From Actinomycetota bacterium (lineage in GTDB: Bacteria; Actinomycetota; Coriobacteriia; Anaerosomatales; Anaerosomataceae), in NCBI GenBank assembly GCA_009773565.1, contig WSXY01000006.1, positions 1-64,000 on the forward strand: a stretch of DNA of 64,000 nucleotides, in the 5' to 3' direction. The notes under the pieces were generated by a model. The model made no database searches. It worked only from the letters and a program-made list of their open reading frames with translations, and was not told where the DNA came from. Both the position numbers and the translations under genes were made by a program. Of this stretch, positions 17,505 to 25,416 are shown piece after piece (positions within the stretch are counted from its first letter, which is position 1; each line of letters opens with the position of its first letter).

Positions 17505-18816
17505 GCGTGCCTCCTTCATCACGGACTTCGCCCCTGGACACACGAAGTCGCGAGATACGCCTACGCCGAACCAACTCGACACGTACCGTAAGGTCACCGT
17601 GAGCGACGATTTCGCCTTGCACGGGGATGTGGCCGAGCTCCATAAGGACCCAACCTGCGACGGTCTCGTACTCCTCAGACTCCGGCACGTCCAGATCGAG
17701 GAGATCGCGCGCCTCCTCAACCGAAAGCAGCCCGTCGATGACCCACTCGTCGGGACCGAGCGTGGTGATGTACCGCCGCTCACGGTCAAACTCGTCCGCC
17801 ACTTCGCCGATGATCTCCTCGACGATATCCTCAATTGTCACCAACCCGGCAGTGCCACCGTACTCGTCCACAACGACCGCGAGATGGTTGCGCGCCCGCT
17901 GCATATCCGACAGCATCGCGAGAATCGGCTTGGTCTCGGGCACAAAGACCGCCGGGCGCGCGTACTTGGTGACTGACTCCGACACGCTTCCCGCCGAGGC
18001 CGGCCCGACCAGGTCCTTCAGAAGCAGGATTCCCACGACCGAATCCGGGTCGCCGCTGTAGACCGGCAACCGCGAGTAACCCGACGTGCGGAAGAGCTCG
18101 ATCGCCTCTTTGATCGTCGCTGTATCCTCGAGCATCACCGCATCAACGCGGGGAACCATTACCTCTTTGGCGACGGTATCCCCGAGCGCGAAGATCTCGT
18201 GGATCATGCGCTTCTCCTCGTCGAGAAGCGTTCCCTGCTCGGTAACGAGGAGCTTGATCTCTTCCTCGGTCACACCGGGTCGCACCGACCCCGGCTTCAC
18301 GCCAAGGATCCGTGCGGCCGCATCGGTGGAGCGCGACAGTACCCAGATGAGAGGCGCGGTCACCCGCTGTAAAACGGTGATCGGACCGGCAACCGACTTC
18401 GCTACACTCTCGGCCCGCTGAAGTCCGAGACGCTTCGGGGCGAGTTCGCCGAAAACAAGTGTCAGATATGAGATGACGACCGTCACAAGAAAGACCGACA
18501 GCCCCGCCGAGATGTTCGACACCCAGCCGATACCGAACGTCTTCAGCCAGGTGGCGATCGGCCTGGCCAGCGATACCGCCGCGGTCGCCGAAGCGCCAAA
18601 CCCGACGAGTGTGATCCCGACCTGCGTAGCGGCAAGAAAGCGCGAAGGATCACTGGTGAGTTTGAGAACAGCACGTGCCCGGCTCGAACCATCCTCGGCG
18701 TCGGCCTTGAGCGCGGCCCTGCGGGCGCTCACAAGCGCAATCTCGGCAGCGGCGAAATAGCCGTTAAGCACAATGAGTACCGCGACGAGGAACAACTCTC
18801 CGATGTATGCGTCCAT
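17476..18816 (-). CDS. CNNM/HlyC-CorC-type transporter with CBS pair
   Basis: A 446-aa membrane protein of the CNNM (DUF21) family, implicated in Mg2+/Co2+ homeostasis. The DUF21 transmembrane region includes VLIVLNGYFAAAEIALVSARR and GELAPKRLGLQRAE. Two CBS domains follow (VMVPRVDAVMLEDTATIKEAI, GYSRLPVYSGDPDSVVGILLLKDLV, then VVDEYGGTAGLVTIEDIVEEIIGEV), and a C-terminal CorC_HlyC domain. ATG 18816 has no Shine-Dalgarno but has TAACCT seven bases upstream, suggesting a leaderless message. It heads the minus operon that continues with the PspC/LiaF-like genes. Confidence 0.92.
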   Translation of the reverse strand: MDAYIGELFLVAVLIVLNGYFAAAEIALVSARRAALKADAEDGSSRARAVLKLTSDPSRFLAATQVGITLVGFGASATAAVSLARPIATWLKTFGIGWVSNISAGLSVFLVTVVISYLTLVFGELAPKRLGLQRAESVAKSVAGPITVLQRVTAPLIWVLSRSTDAAARILGVKPGSVRPGVTEEEIKLLVTEQGTLLDEEKRMIHEIFALGDTVAKEVMVPRVDAVMLEDTATIKEAIELFRTSGYSRLPVYSGDPDSVVGILLLKDLVGPASAGSVSESVTKYARPAVFVPETKPILAMLSDMQRARNHLAVVVDEYGGTAGLVTIEDIVEEIIGEVADEFDRERRYITTLGPDEWVIDGLLSVEEARDLLDLDVPESEEYETVAGWVLMELGHIPVQGEIVAHGDLTVRVELVRRRRISRLRVSRGEVRDEGGTHGKETVSQQ

Positions 18817-18964
18817 GCCGATAAGGTTACCGTAAGTGAGCTCTAACAAACGACGCGGTTCGAAGATACTGAATAACACTGCGGGCCAACGGGTTTACGG
18901 CACGCCCTGGTTGCCGGAGAATCAGGACGGCCCGAGTGGTCTGCTGAATGGGGGTGAGCGATCG

Positions 18965-20941
18965 GTGGTCGATGAAGCAACTCAACACGTGATCGACACC
19001 GTCGTCAGATCACTCGCGACCGCCGTGAAGACGCTACGGCTCTACCCTCCCACAAGCCCGATCCCCCGACAGACCGCCGAAGCCGCGGTTGACGCGCTTA
19101 CCCGCTTCTTCGTCGGCGAGCCGGTCCTCGCCCTGACAGTCGTCCGCAACGGCTTCTCATACGCCGGGGCACCGATCAGCGCTCCGGGTTCTGTGGAACT
19201 CGCGGACATGCTTACCGGCCACGGCATCGCCGAGGTCGACATCATGCCCGGTGTGCTCACGGATGACCTCATCGCATTCCTCGGCGTCATTCTGAAAGAC
19301 CCGGAGAACGTGCGTGCTGCTGGCGGTCCCGGCGCGATGCTCGCGGCGATCGGGATCGAGACCGTCCGCGTTTCTGACGTTGCGCTGACGGTTATGGAAG
19401 CTGACTCCTTCGCGCAGGCCGAGGACGTCGACGAGTTCCTGCGCGAGCTTGCAAGCGACCCTGACAAACTCGCCCTGTGGCTCTCAAGCGCAACGACCGG
19501 CGATCCGGCCGCGCTTGCCGAGGGCCTCGCGGAACTCTCCACGGTCGTCGGCGCTGGCGGCCTCGAAAACCTCATGACCTCACTTACCTCGGCATTCCTT
19601 CAGCAACAACAAGACGGCCGCGACGTTCTCCTGAAGCTGGCGGTCAAGAACGAGAATACGAGTGCGCTCATGTCCTCGGTGCTGGGGAACCTGAAAACGG
19701 GTGATATCGCGACATCTCTGGCAGGCGGCCTCTTTGGCAAGAACGTGCTCTCCATGTCGAGCATGCTTGCAGGCCTGCCGCTGGGGGCGCGAGTCTCCGA
19801 GGTTCTCGCCGAGGTAAAGCCGCTTCTCGCAACTGCGGGACACTCCGCCAGGGAGCTCTCATACCTCGAGCACATGCTTGAAGTTCGCGAGCGCGAGACG
19901 CCCGAGGCACCCATCACCGAGCAGCGCCCTGACTACGCAAAGGTCGCCGCGATCGCCGAGGTGAAACCCGAGGAGTACGAGCGGGCGCGATCCGAAGTCC
20001 AGTCCTCAATGGCTCGCATGAACGCCACCAGCGTGGCGACGATGTTGCAGCTCCTCGACCAGCAAAGCGATTTTGACCTCTACTGCAAGACGCTCGATGG
20101 TCTTGCTTCCATCATGCCCGCGCTCTTTGAGATGCGGGACCTCGCGCTTGCCAACAAGGTCATCGTCGAACTCGCATCTCGCGAGGCACGGACGGATAAT
20201 CCATGGCCCGAACTCACCGCGCGACTTCGCGAAACGATCGCCAAAGCGACCGGCCCCCGGTCGATGTCAGCCCTCCTACATGCAGTGGCCGACGACCCCT
20301 CACTCGCAGCGGTCGCACGAGATGTCATGCGCCGATCCGGCACTGCCGGACAGGCAGCATTCGTCCGCGAGGCGATCGGCATGCGCGACGGCGACGGCCT
20401 TAAGCTTGCCGAGGAGGTTCTCGGACGTCGCATCATCGACCTGCTGATTGCCGAGGCACCGCAGGCCCAGTGGTTCTCCCTCGGAGCCATCGTTGGACGA
20501 CTCGCCTTAGAAGGCGATCCCCGAAGCCAGAGCGCCATCGAAGCGCTCATGAAACGGTCGGACGAACCTTCCCGACAAGAAGTTGCCAAGGCACTCACCT
20601 CCGTCGGTTCGGACATGGCGCTCAGACAGATCGCAGCGCTGATGCGTGACCCAAGTCCGGAGGTGGCGATCATCGCAATACGTGCGGCGGGACGCTCCGT
20701 TGCCCCCGGTGCCGCAAGCGCCCTCGGGAAGCGCTTCGATGAGCTTGATTGTGACAACAAGGACTTCCTCGCATGCCGGGACATCATTTCCGCGCTCAGT
20801 CGCTCGGTCGACCCGGGTGCCCGCGGGGTACTTGAGAAGATCGCCGCGAGAAAAGCGCTGATCAAGCGCGGGCACTTTGCCGAGATAGGCGATCTTGCCA
20901 GAGAGGCGCTCGCCGCCTGCAACAAGGAAGGCGGCCGCTGA
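18965..20941 (+). CDS. HEAT-type protein with shared N-terminal module (module 2)
   Basis: A 658-aa soluble, mostly helical protein paralogous to the HEAT protein of module 1. Residues ~5-150 carry the shared domain (RLYPPTSPIPRQTAEAA, GVLTDDLIAFLGVILKDPENVRAAGG). The middle is helical and unassigned. The C-terminal ~200 residues contain HEAT-like repeats (RQEVAKALTSVGSDMALRQIAALMRDPSPEVAIIAIRAAG). GTG 18965 was preferred because GGGGGTGAG precedes it and the shared domain begins just after; GTG 18836 would add 43 non-conserved residues. Its TGA overlaps the ATG of the HD-GYP gene by one base, mirroring module 1. Confidence 0.83.
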   Translation: MVDEATQHVIDTVVRSLATAVKTLRLYPPTSPIPRQTAEAAVDALTRFFVGEPVLALTVVRNGFSYAGAPISAPGSVELADMLTGHGIAEVDIMPGVLTDDLIAFLGVILKDPENVRAAGGPGAMLAAIGIETVRVSDVALTVMEADSFAQAEDVDEFLRELASDPDKLALWLSSATTGDPAALAEGLAELSTVVGAGGLENLMTSLTSAFLQQQQDGRDVLLKLAVKNENTSALMSSVLGNLKTGDIATSLAGGLFGKNVLSMSSMLAGLPLGARVSEVLAEVKPLLATAGHSARELSYLEHMLEVRERETPEAPITEQRPDYAKVAAIAEVKPEEYERARSEVQSSMARMNATSVATMLQLLDQQSDFDLYCKTLDGLASIMPALFEMRDLALANKVIVELASREARTDNPWPELTARLRETIAKATGPRSMSALLHAVADDPSLAAVARDVMRRSGTAGQAAFVREAIGMRDGDGLKLAEEVLGRRIIDLLIAEAPQAQWFSLGAIVGRLALEGDPRSQSAIEALMKRSDEPSRQEVAKALTSVGSDMALRQIAALMRDPSPEVAIIAIRAAGRSVAPGAASALGKRFDELDCDNKDFLACRDIISALSRSVDPGARGVLEKIAARKALIKRGHFAEIGDLAREALAACNKEGGR

Positions 20942-22263
20942 TGGACGAGCGACTCGCAGTCGCAGCAGTCGGGGCGCTGTCGGCGACTCGAAAGGCGATG
21001 CACCTCTACCCTCCGGCACACCCGAAGTACCGCGAGACGGTCGATGACCTTGTCACGTCACTTGGTGCGTGTGTCATCGATGAGCCATTCACGCTCAACG
21101 CCCATCTCGGGCGTCTCTACCATGAGAGTCAGGTGCTTTCCTCCGACGCTCCCGGAATGCGATCGATGACCGAGGCGTTCGAAGCGCACCGGATCGAGAG
21201 CCTAACGTTCCAGAGCGACCTCTCAGAACACGACGCAGTCACGCTTGTAGAAGTGCTCGGACTGCGGCCGTCAGCCTCACTGGATATCGCAGAGGAGCTT
21301 GAGCGGCGCGGCGTCAGCAGCATCGCGGTGTGCGCCTTCATCGATGAGGAAGCTGAAGAGGCCGAGGAGCGCGACCGCGTACGCGAGCAAGATCGCGCGC
21401 TCTACCGGCGGTTGCTTGGCGTGCTGCGCACGCTCACGGCCCGAATCCAGCAGACCGGCGACCCGCAGGTGGGCGACGCCGGAATCATCGTCGAAGGTAT
21501 CCTCGCCCGCCTCATGGACGACAGCGCTGCGGTACTTGGTCTGGCGACGATGGGTGGACAGAGCGAGTCGCGCCTCTTCCACTCCATCAACACGATGATC
21601 TACGCGCTTACACTCGGCGCAGCACTCGGGATTCCCGAGGAAGGACTCACCTCACTTGGTGTGGCGGCGTTGCTTCACGATATCGGCAAGGTCGCCTTCG
21701 ATGAGGACGATCCTGAACAGGCCGACGCCGTGCACTTCCTCCACCCGAAAGTCGGCGCCGATATTCTGTCCCGCCTCCCCGAGCAAGACAGGGCACCGAT
21801 GCTTGTGGCCTACGAGCATCATATGGCTGCGGATGGATCTGGTTTCCCGGAGCGCGAGGCGGACTACGTCACCCACCCGTACAGCAGGATGGTGGCAATC
21901 GCCGATCGTTACGATCGTCTGACGACACCGGAAAACGGCGACCTGGCCCTTACGCCCGATCAGGCGGTCATTCAGCTCCTGCGTGACACGCTGGGGCTCC
22001 TCGACCAGACGCTCACGCGGCTGTTCGTCAAGGCGCTTGGAGTCTTCCCGGTCGGGTGTGTTGTGCGGCTGACGGATCACTCCGTCGGCGTCGTCTGTGC
22101 GCCCGGCGAGGACCCGCTCTTGCCGAGGGTGCGCCTCATGTACGACAGCGACGGGCTCGAAGACGCCTCGGGGCGCGAGATTGAGACGGCAGAATCGGGC
22201 CGAAGCATCGTTGAGATCGTCAGCCCGGACAACCTCGCAGTGACCGTGTCCGATCACCTCTAG
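20941..22263 (+). CDS. HD-GYP-related protein with shared N-terminal module (module 2)
   Basis: A 440-aa cytoplasmic protein. Residues 1-145 are the shared domain (MHLYPPAHPKYRETVDDL, DLSEHDAVTLVEVLGL). The HD domain has HSINTMIY, HDIGK (His246/Asp247), LHPKVGADIL, YEHHMAADGSGFP and IADRYDRLTT. Compared with canonical HD-GYP, the conserved Lys-x-Gly-x-Leu loop is replaced by an acidic stretch (FDEDDPEQADA) and GYP by GFP. The metal-binding His/Asp set appears complete, so activity on c-di-GMP or another cyclic dinucleotide is plausible but uncertain. The C-terminal ~70 residues (CVVRLTDHSVGVV to VTVSDHL) match the end of the module 1 HD-GYP protein. Confidence 0.88.
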   Translation: MDERLAVAAVGALSATRKAMHLYPPAHPKYRETVDDLVTSLGACVIDEPFTLNAHLGRLYHESQVLSSDAPGMRSMTEAFEAHRIESLTFQSDLSEHDAVTLVEVLGLRPSASLDIAEELERRGVSSIAVCAFIDEEAEEAEERDRVREQDRALYRRLLGVLRTLTARIQQTGDPQVGDAGIIVEGILARLMDDSAAVLGLATMGGQSESRLFHSINTMIYALTLGAALGIPEEGLTSLGVAALLHDIGKVAFDEDDPEQADAVHFLHPKVGADILSRLPEQDRAPMLVAYEHHMAADGSGFPEREADYVTHPYSRMVAIADRYDRLTTPENGDLALTPDQAVIQLLRDTLGLLDQTLTRLFVKALGVFPVGCVVRLTDHSVGVVCAPGEDPLLPRVRLMYDSDGLEDASGREIETAESGRSIVEIVSPDNLAVTVSDHL

Positions 22264-22280
22264 AGCCAGGCGCGCCCTGC

Positions 22281-22631
22281 TCAGGAGTGCGGGTTGATCT
22301 TGCGAAGCACGAGGGCGATCAGCGCGAGTCTACGGTTCCGGTCCTGGCAACCATCCACAAAACTCGTGACCGTGTCGCGCATCTCAATCGAAGGCTTGTA
22401 ACGGATAAGTCCGCCAGCGAGCGCAAGGATCTTGCCGTCACACAACGCGATGATCTCGGGATTGAGTTCCTCGGCGCGACGTCCGAGTCGAGATGCCAGA
22501 CCCTCGATATCGAGGACGGCGTCAGGGTTGCGATGAAAGAAAACAAGGATGTCCCACGTCAGCAGCGAGCGCACGTGACGGTCGACGAAGGCCATGACTG
22601 ATGGTCCGAGGACCCCTTCGAGGTCGTACAC
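22281..22631 (-). CDS. Small protein with predicted winged-helix fold, function unknown
   Basis: A 116-aa protein not recognised as a named family. The pattern VRSLLTWDILVFFHRNPDAVLDIEGLASRLGRRAEELNPEI, then a strand-turn-strand GKILALAGGLIRYKPS, looks like a helix-turn-helix with a beta wing, so DNA binding is possible. GTG 22631 has AGGAAGG six bases upstream and is preferred to GTG 22661. It converges on the module 2 HD-GYP gene with a 17-base gap. The ~290 bases upstream hold three direct repeats and no other gene. Confidence 0.55.
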   Translation of the reverse strand: MYDLEGVLGPSVMAFVDRHVRSLLTWDILVFFHRNPDAVLDIEGLASRLGRRAEELNPEIIALCDGKILALAGGLIRYKPSIEMRDTVTSFVDGCQDRNRRLALIALVLRKINPHS

Positions 22632-22783
22632 CCGTTGCCTTCCTCGAAACCGCAACCACACAGGACAAAACCTCGCGATGCCTCGCGAACGCTTGCGGCG
22701 GGTGCCCCTCCTCGTCGCGTGCTACGGCCGGCATCTCTCGAGCACACTCATTTAGTGTAGCGCATCACAAACAACTTACTACG

Positions 22784-22840
22784 CCCTGGGAATAAACGGA
22801 TATTCTGCGAGTATAAACGGTTTCCCTGGGTGATGAACGG
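22784..22840. repeat. Three spaced direct repeats (A/G)T(A/G)AACGG with flanking CCCTGGG
   Basis: ATAAACGG at 22792-22799 and 22813-22820 and ATGAACGG at 22833-22840 recur at 21- and 20-base intervals, two helical turns, so a regulator could bind one face. CCCTGGG occurs at 22784 and 22824, 40 bases apart. They lie 150-210 bases upstream of the winged-helix-like gene. The rest of 22632-22921 holds no gene; a minus-strand TACACT near 22754-22759 is a possible -10. Confidence 0.5.
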
Positions 22841-22921
22841 CTTGACGAGCGGTCGTCTCTGCGCGGATTCGCGGCGCCTTCAGGTGCTCGCGGCGTGCGG
22901 AAAACGTGGAGCCAACTGCCC

Positions 22922-23629
22922 CTATTTGTACCCGGCAAAGACCTCGTACGAGACACTTTCGTGGGCTAGGCCGAGATCATCGACGACCTTCCGCATCGCC
23001 TCAACCATCGGCGGCGGCCCCGCGACGATCCAGTGCAGCGAGACCGGATCGTCCACGTTCGCGCGGACAAGCTCCGCCGAGATGAAGCCAGACGCGCCAC
23101 TCCAGTCAGGGCCAGGGTGATCCAGTGTCTCCACATACGCGAAGCCCGGAACGCTGGTAGCGTAGCCACGAAACTCCTCGCCATACGGTATGCACGTCTC
23201 ATCCCTGTTGCCATAGAAGAGCGTGATGCTCAGGTCGCTCTTCCGCAGAACCGCGTGACGGATGATGCTGTGCGCCGGTGTAATCCCGATGCCACCCGCG
23301 AGAAAGCCGATCGCGCGCGCATCGTCGGGGACGGCGAGCCGCCCTTTCGGCCCGCTGACCGAAACCGCCGCTCCCGGCTCGAGCGCCAGCAGCGCATCCT
23401 TGAAAGCAGATCCGGTCAGCCTTGTGGTGAGCTCGATTGCCGGATCGTCCGGGGCATCAGCATGCGAGAAGGGCTTCGAAACCACGCCATCGCGAGTATC
23501 AAGCGTCAGCATGAAGAACTGGCCCGGCTTGAAGTCATAGCCCTCGGGCCGAGAGAAGCGGAATGTCGCGACACCCTCGCCGCAATCGGTCCGACCGATG
23601 AAGACGACCTCGTACTCCCCCGCACTCAT
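22922..23629 (-). CDS. FAD/NAD(P)-binding flavin or ferredoxin reductase
   Basis: A 235-aa cytoplasmic oxidoreductase of the ferredoxin-NADP reductase fold without a fused 2Fe-2S domain. The FAD-binding part has PGQFFMLTLD and KPFSHADAP (equivalent of the RxYS motif, with Lys-Pro-Phe-Ser), and the NAD(P)-binding part has GFLAGGIGITPAHSIIRHA and WIVAGPPPMVEAM. The aromatic end FAGYK is typical. The electron partner is unknown. The start overlaps the stop of the GGDEF-EAL gene by four bases, an unusual pairing that may tie a redox enzyme to c-di-GMP signalling. Confidence 0.88.
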   Translation of the reverse strand: MSAGEYEVVFIGRTDCGEGVATFRFSRPEGYDFKPGQFFMLTLDTRDGVVSKPFSHADAPDDPAIELTTRLTGSAFKDALLALEPGAAVSVSGPKGRLAVPDDARAIGFLAGGIGITPAHSIIRHAVLRKSDLSITLFYGNRDETCIPYGEEFRGYATSVPGFAYVETLDHPGPDWSGASGFISAELVRANVDDPVSLHWIVAGPPPMVEAMRKVVDDLGLAHESVSYEVFAGYK

Positions 23630-25317
23630 GAAATACCTGCCCAGGGCGTTCCTCGCTGGATGATCGCGGCAAGGTCGTCAGCCGGAATCGGCCGGCTGAA
23701 GAGGAACCCTTGCGCCATATCGCACTTGAGAAGTCGCAGGTACTGCAGTTGATCTGGCGTCTCAACGCCTTCTCCGACTGCATGGGACCTGAAACTGTGT
23801 GCGAGGGCAATAACAGCGGCAACGATTGCAGCATCGCCGGCGTTGCTGTCGATGCCGTCGATAAAGGAGCGATCGATCTTGAGCGAATCGAAGTGGAATC
23901 GCTTGAGATAACTGAGTGACGAGTAACCGGTTCCAAAGTCGTCCATCGCCACCTTGACTCCCATGGAGCCTATCTCGGACATGATCTCGGCCGATGCGAC
24001 GGGATCCTCCATGATGATGCTCTCGGTGATCTCCGTGGTGAGATGGCGACCCTCGATGCCGTTCTCGCTGATTGCATCTCGCAATGAGCCACACACGTCG
24101 CCATCCTTGAACTGACGTGCACTCACGTTGACAGACACCGAGAGTTCCGCCAGCCCGGCTTCTCGCCACACACGAACCTGACGACATGCCTCGTGGATGA
24201 CCCAGTCGCCCATCGGAACGATTAGCCCGCTATCTTCCGCGACCGATATGAACGCGCCGGGCGCGAGTAGGCCATCGGTGGGATGATTCCAGCGAAGGAG
24301 CGCTTCTACCGCCGTCATATCGCCGCCGGGTATCGTCACGATCGGCTGGTAATACAGGGCGAACTCTCCTTGCTCAAGCCCACGTCGAAGATCCGCCTCC
24401 GTTCGCGAGTATCGCTCCGCCTCGTGCTGTAAGCTCTCGTCGAAGATCTCGTAGCGGCCGTGACCTTGTTGCTTGGCCCGGTGCATCGCCGAATCGGCGT
24501 TTCGGATGATCGCATCCGTTTGGAGCTGAGAAGCGCCACCGCCGATCACGGCTCCGAGGCTCGCTGACAACACAACCGACTCGCTGTCGCTCGCAAATGG
24601 CGAATTGAAGGCGCCGAGTATGCGCTCGAGCAGCTTCAGGGGTCCGCTACCTCCAGCGTCCACGTCCGAGAGGATGGCAAACTCGTCGCCACCGGTACGG
24701 GCGACCACGTCATCGGGGTGAACCGCCTCGACAAGACGACCGCCGACCTGGGCGAGAATGCGATCGGCCGCCATGTGTCCCACGCGCGCATTCACCTGGC
24801 GGAAGCCGTCGAGATCGAGATAGACGACCGCAAAGCGGTACTCCGCATCATGCGACGCCCGGCTCACCATGAGCCGTAGCCGATCGAGAAAGTGTGCGCT
24901 ATTCGAAACACCCGTAAGCGCATCGCGTGTCGCGCCCTCGGCAAGTGAACGTTCCCGTGCAAGGTCATCGGTCAGGTCCGTTACGATGAGCAGGAGTGCG
25001 GGTGTACCCTCGAATTCGACACTCGTGCAGTAGACCCCGGCGTCGAAGGCATGACCTGACTCATCGGTGTGCGTCCAGGGGCCGGAACGGTGTCCTGCTG
25101 CTGCAGCCTCGACGAGCATGACTTCAAGTCCTACCCGCTCTGTCTCCCGCCAGAGAAGTTCTGCAGATGTACCCGTAAGCCCGCCGGTCACGCCATAGGT
25201 ATCCTCGGCGCGGGCGTTCGCAGCAAGTATCTTCAGGCCCGGGCGCTCCAGAACGAGCGCAGGCAGCGGACTATTCTGGAAGAGGTCCTGGCGATGGCTC
25301 TCTGTTTGAGCTGTCAT
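23626..25317 (-). CDS. PAS-GGDEF-EAL cyclic di-GMP signalling protein
   Basis: A 563-aa cytoplasmic protein. Residues ~8-125 form a PAS-like sensor (LFQNSPLPALVLERPGLKILAANARAED). The GGDEF domain keeps the motif at residues 209-213 (TGGDEFAIL) and the EAL domain keeps EAL at residues 338-340 with DDFGTGYSSLSYLKRF, GEGVETPDQ and QGFLFSRP. Both catalytic halves look intact, so it could make or degrade c-di-GMP. It has no membrane helix. It is divergent from the Mo-cofactor lipoprotein; a perfect inverted repeat lies between them. Confidence 0.93.
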   Translation of the reverse strand: MTAQTESHRQDLFQNSPLPALVLERPGLKILAANARAEDTYGVTGGLTGTSAELLWRETERVGLEVMLVEAAAAGHRSGPWTHTDESGHAFDAGVYCTSVEFEGTPALLLIVTDLTDDLARERSLAEGATRDALTGVSNSAHFLDRLRLMVSRASHDAEYRFAVVYLDLDGFRQVNARVGHMAADRILAQVGGRLVEAVHPDDVVARTGGDEFAILSDVDAGGSGPLKLLERILGAFNSPFASDSESVVLSASLGAVIGGGASQLQTDAIIRNADSAMHRAKQQGHGRYEIFDESLQHEAERYSRTEADLRRGLEQGEFALYYQPIVTIPGGDMTAVEALLRWNHPTDGLLAPGAFISVAEDSGLIVPMGDWVIHEACRQVRVWREAGLAELSVSVNVSARQFKDGDVCGSLRDAISENGIEGRHLTTEITESIIMEDPVASAEIMSEIGSMGVKVAMDDFGTGYSSLSYLKRFHFDSLKIDRSFIDGIDSNAGDAAIVAAVIALAHSFRSHAVGEGVETPDQLQYLRLLKCDMAQGFLFSRPIPADDLAAIIQRGTPWAGIS

Positions 25318-25351
25318 CCCACGCTCCTGTTACTCTCGCGCCGCTGTCTGA

Positions 25352-25390
25352 TTGTACCCGCATTCGGAAACCGCTCTCACACGGGTACAA
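25352..25390. promoter_or_regulatory. Perfect 9-bp inverted repeat between divergent genes
   Basis: TTGTACCCG (25352-25360) and CGGGTACAA (25382-25390) flank 21 bases in the 99-base divergent region between the GGDEF-EAL gene and the Mo-cofactor lipoprotein gene. TACATACT just downstream could be a -10, so the right arm overlaps a likely -35 position. Operator or RNA hairpin; not decided by sequence. Confidence 0.5.
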
Positions 25391-25416
25391 ACTACATACT
25401 CGGCCTGGAGGTATAC

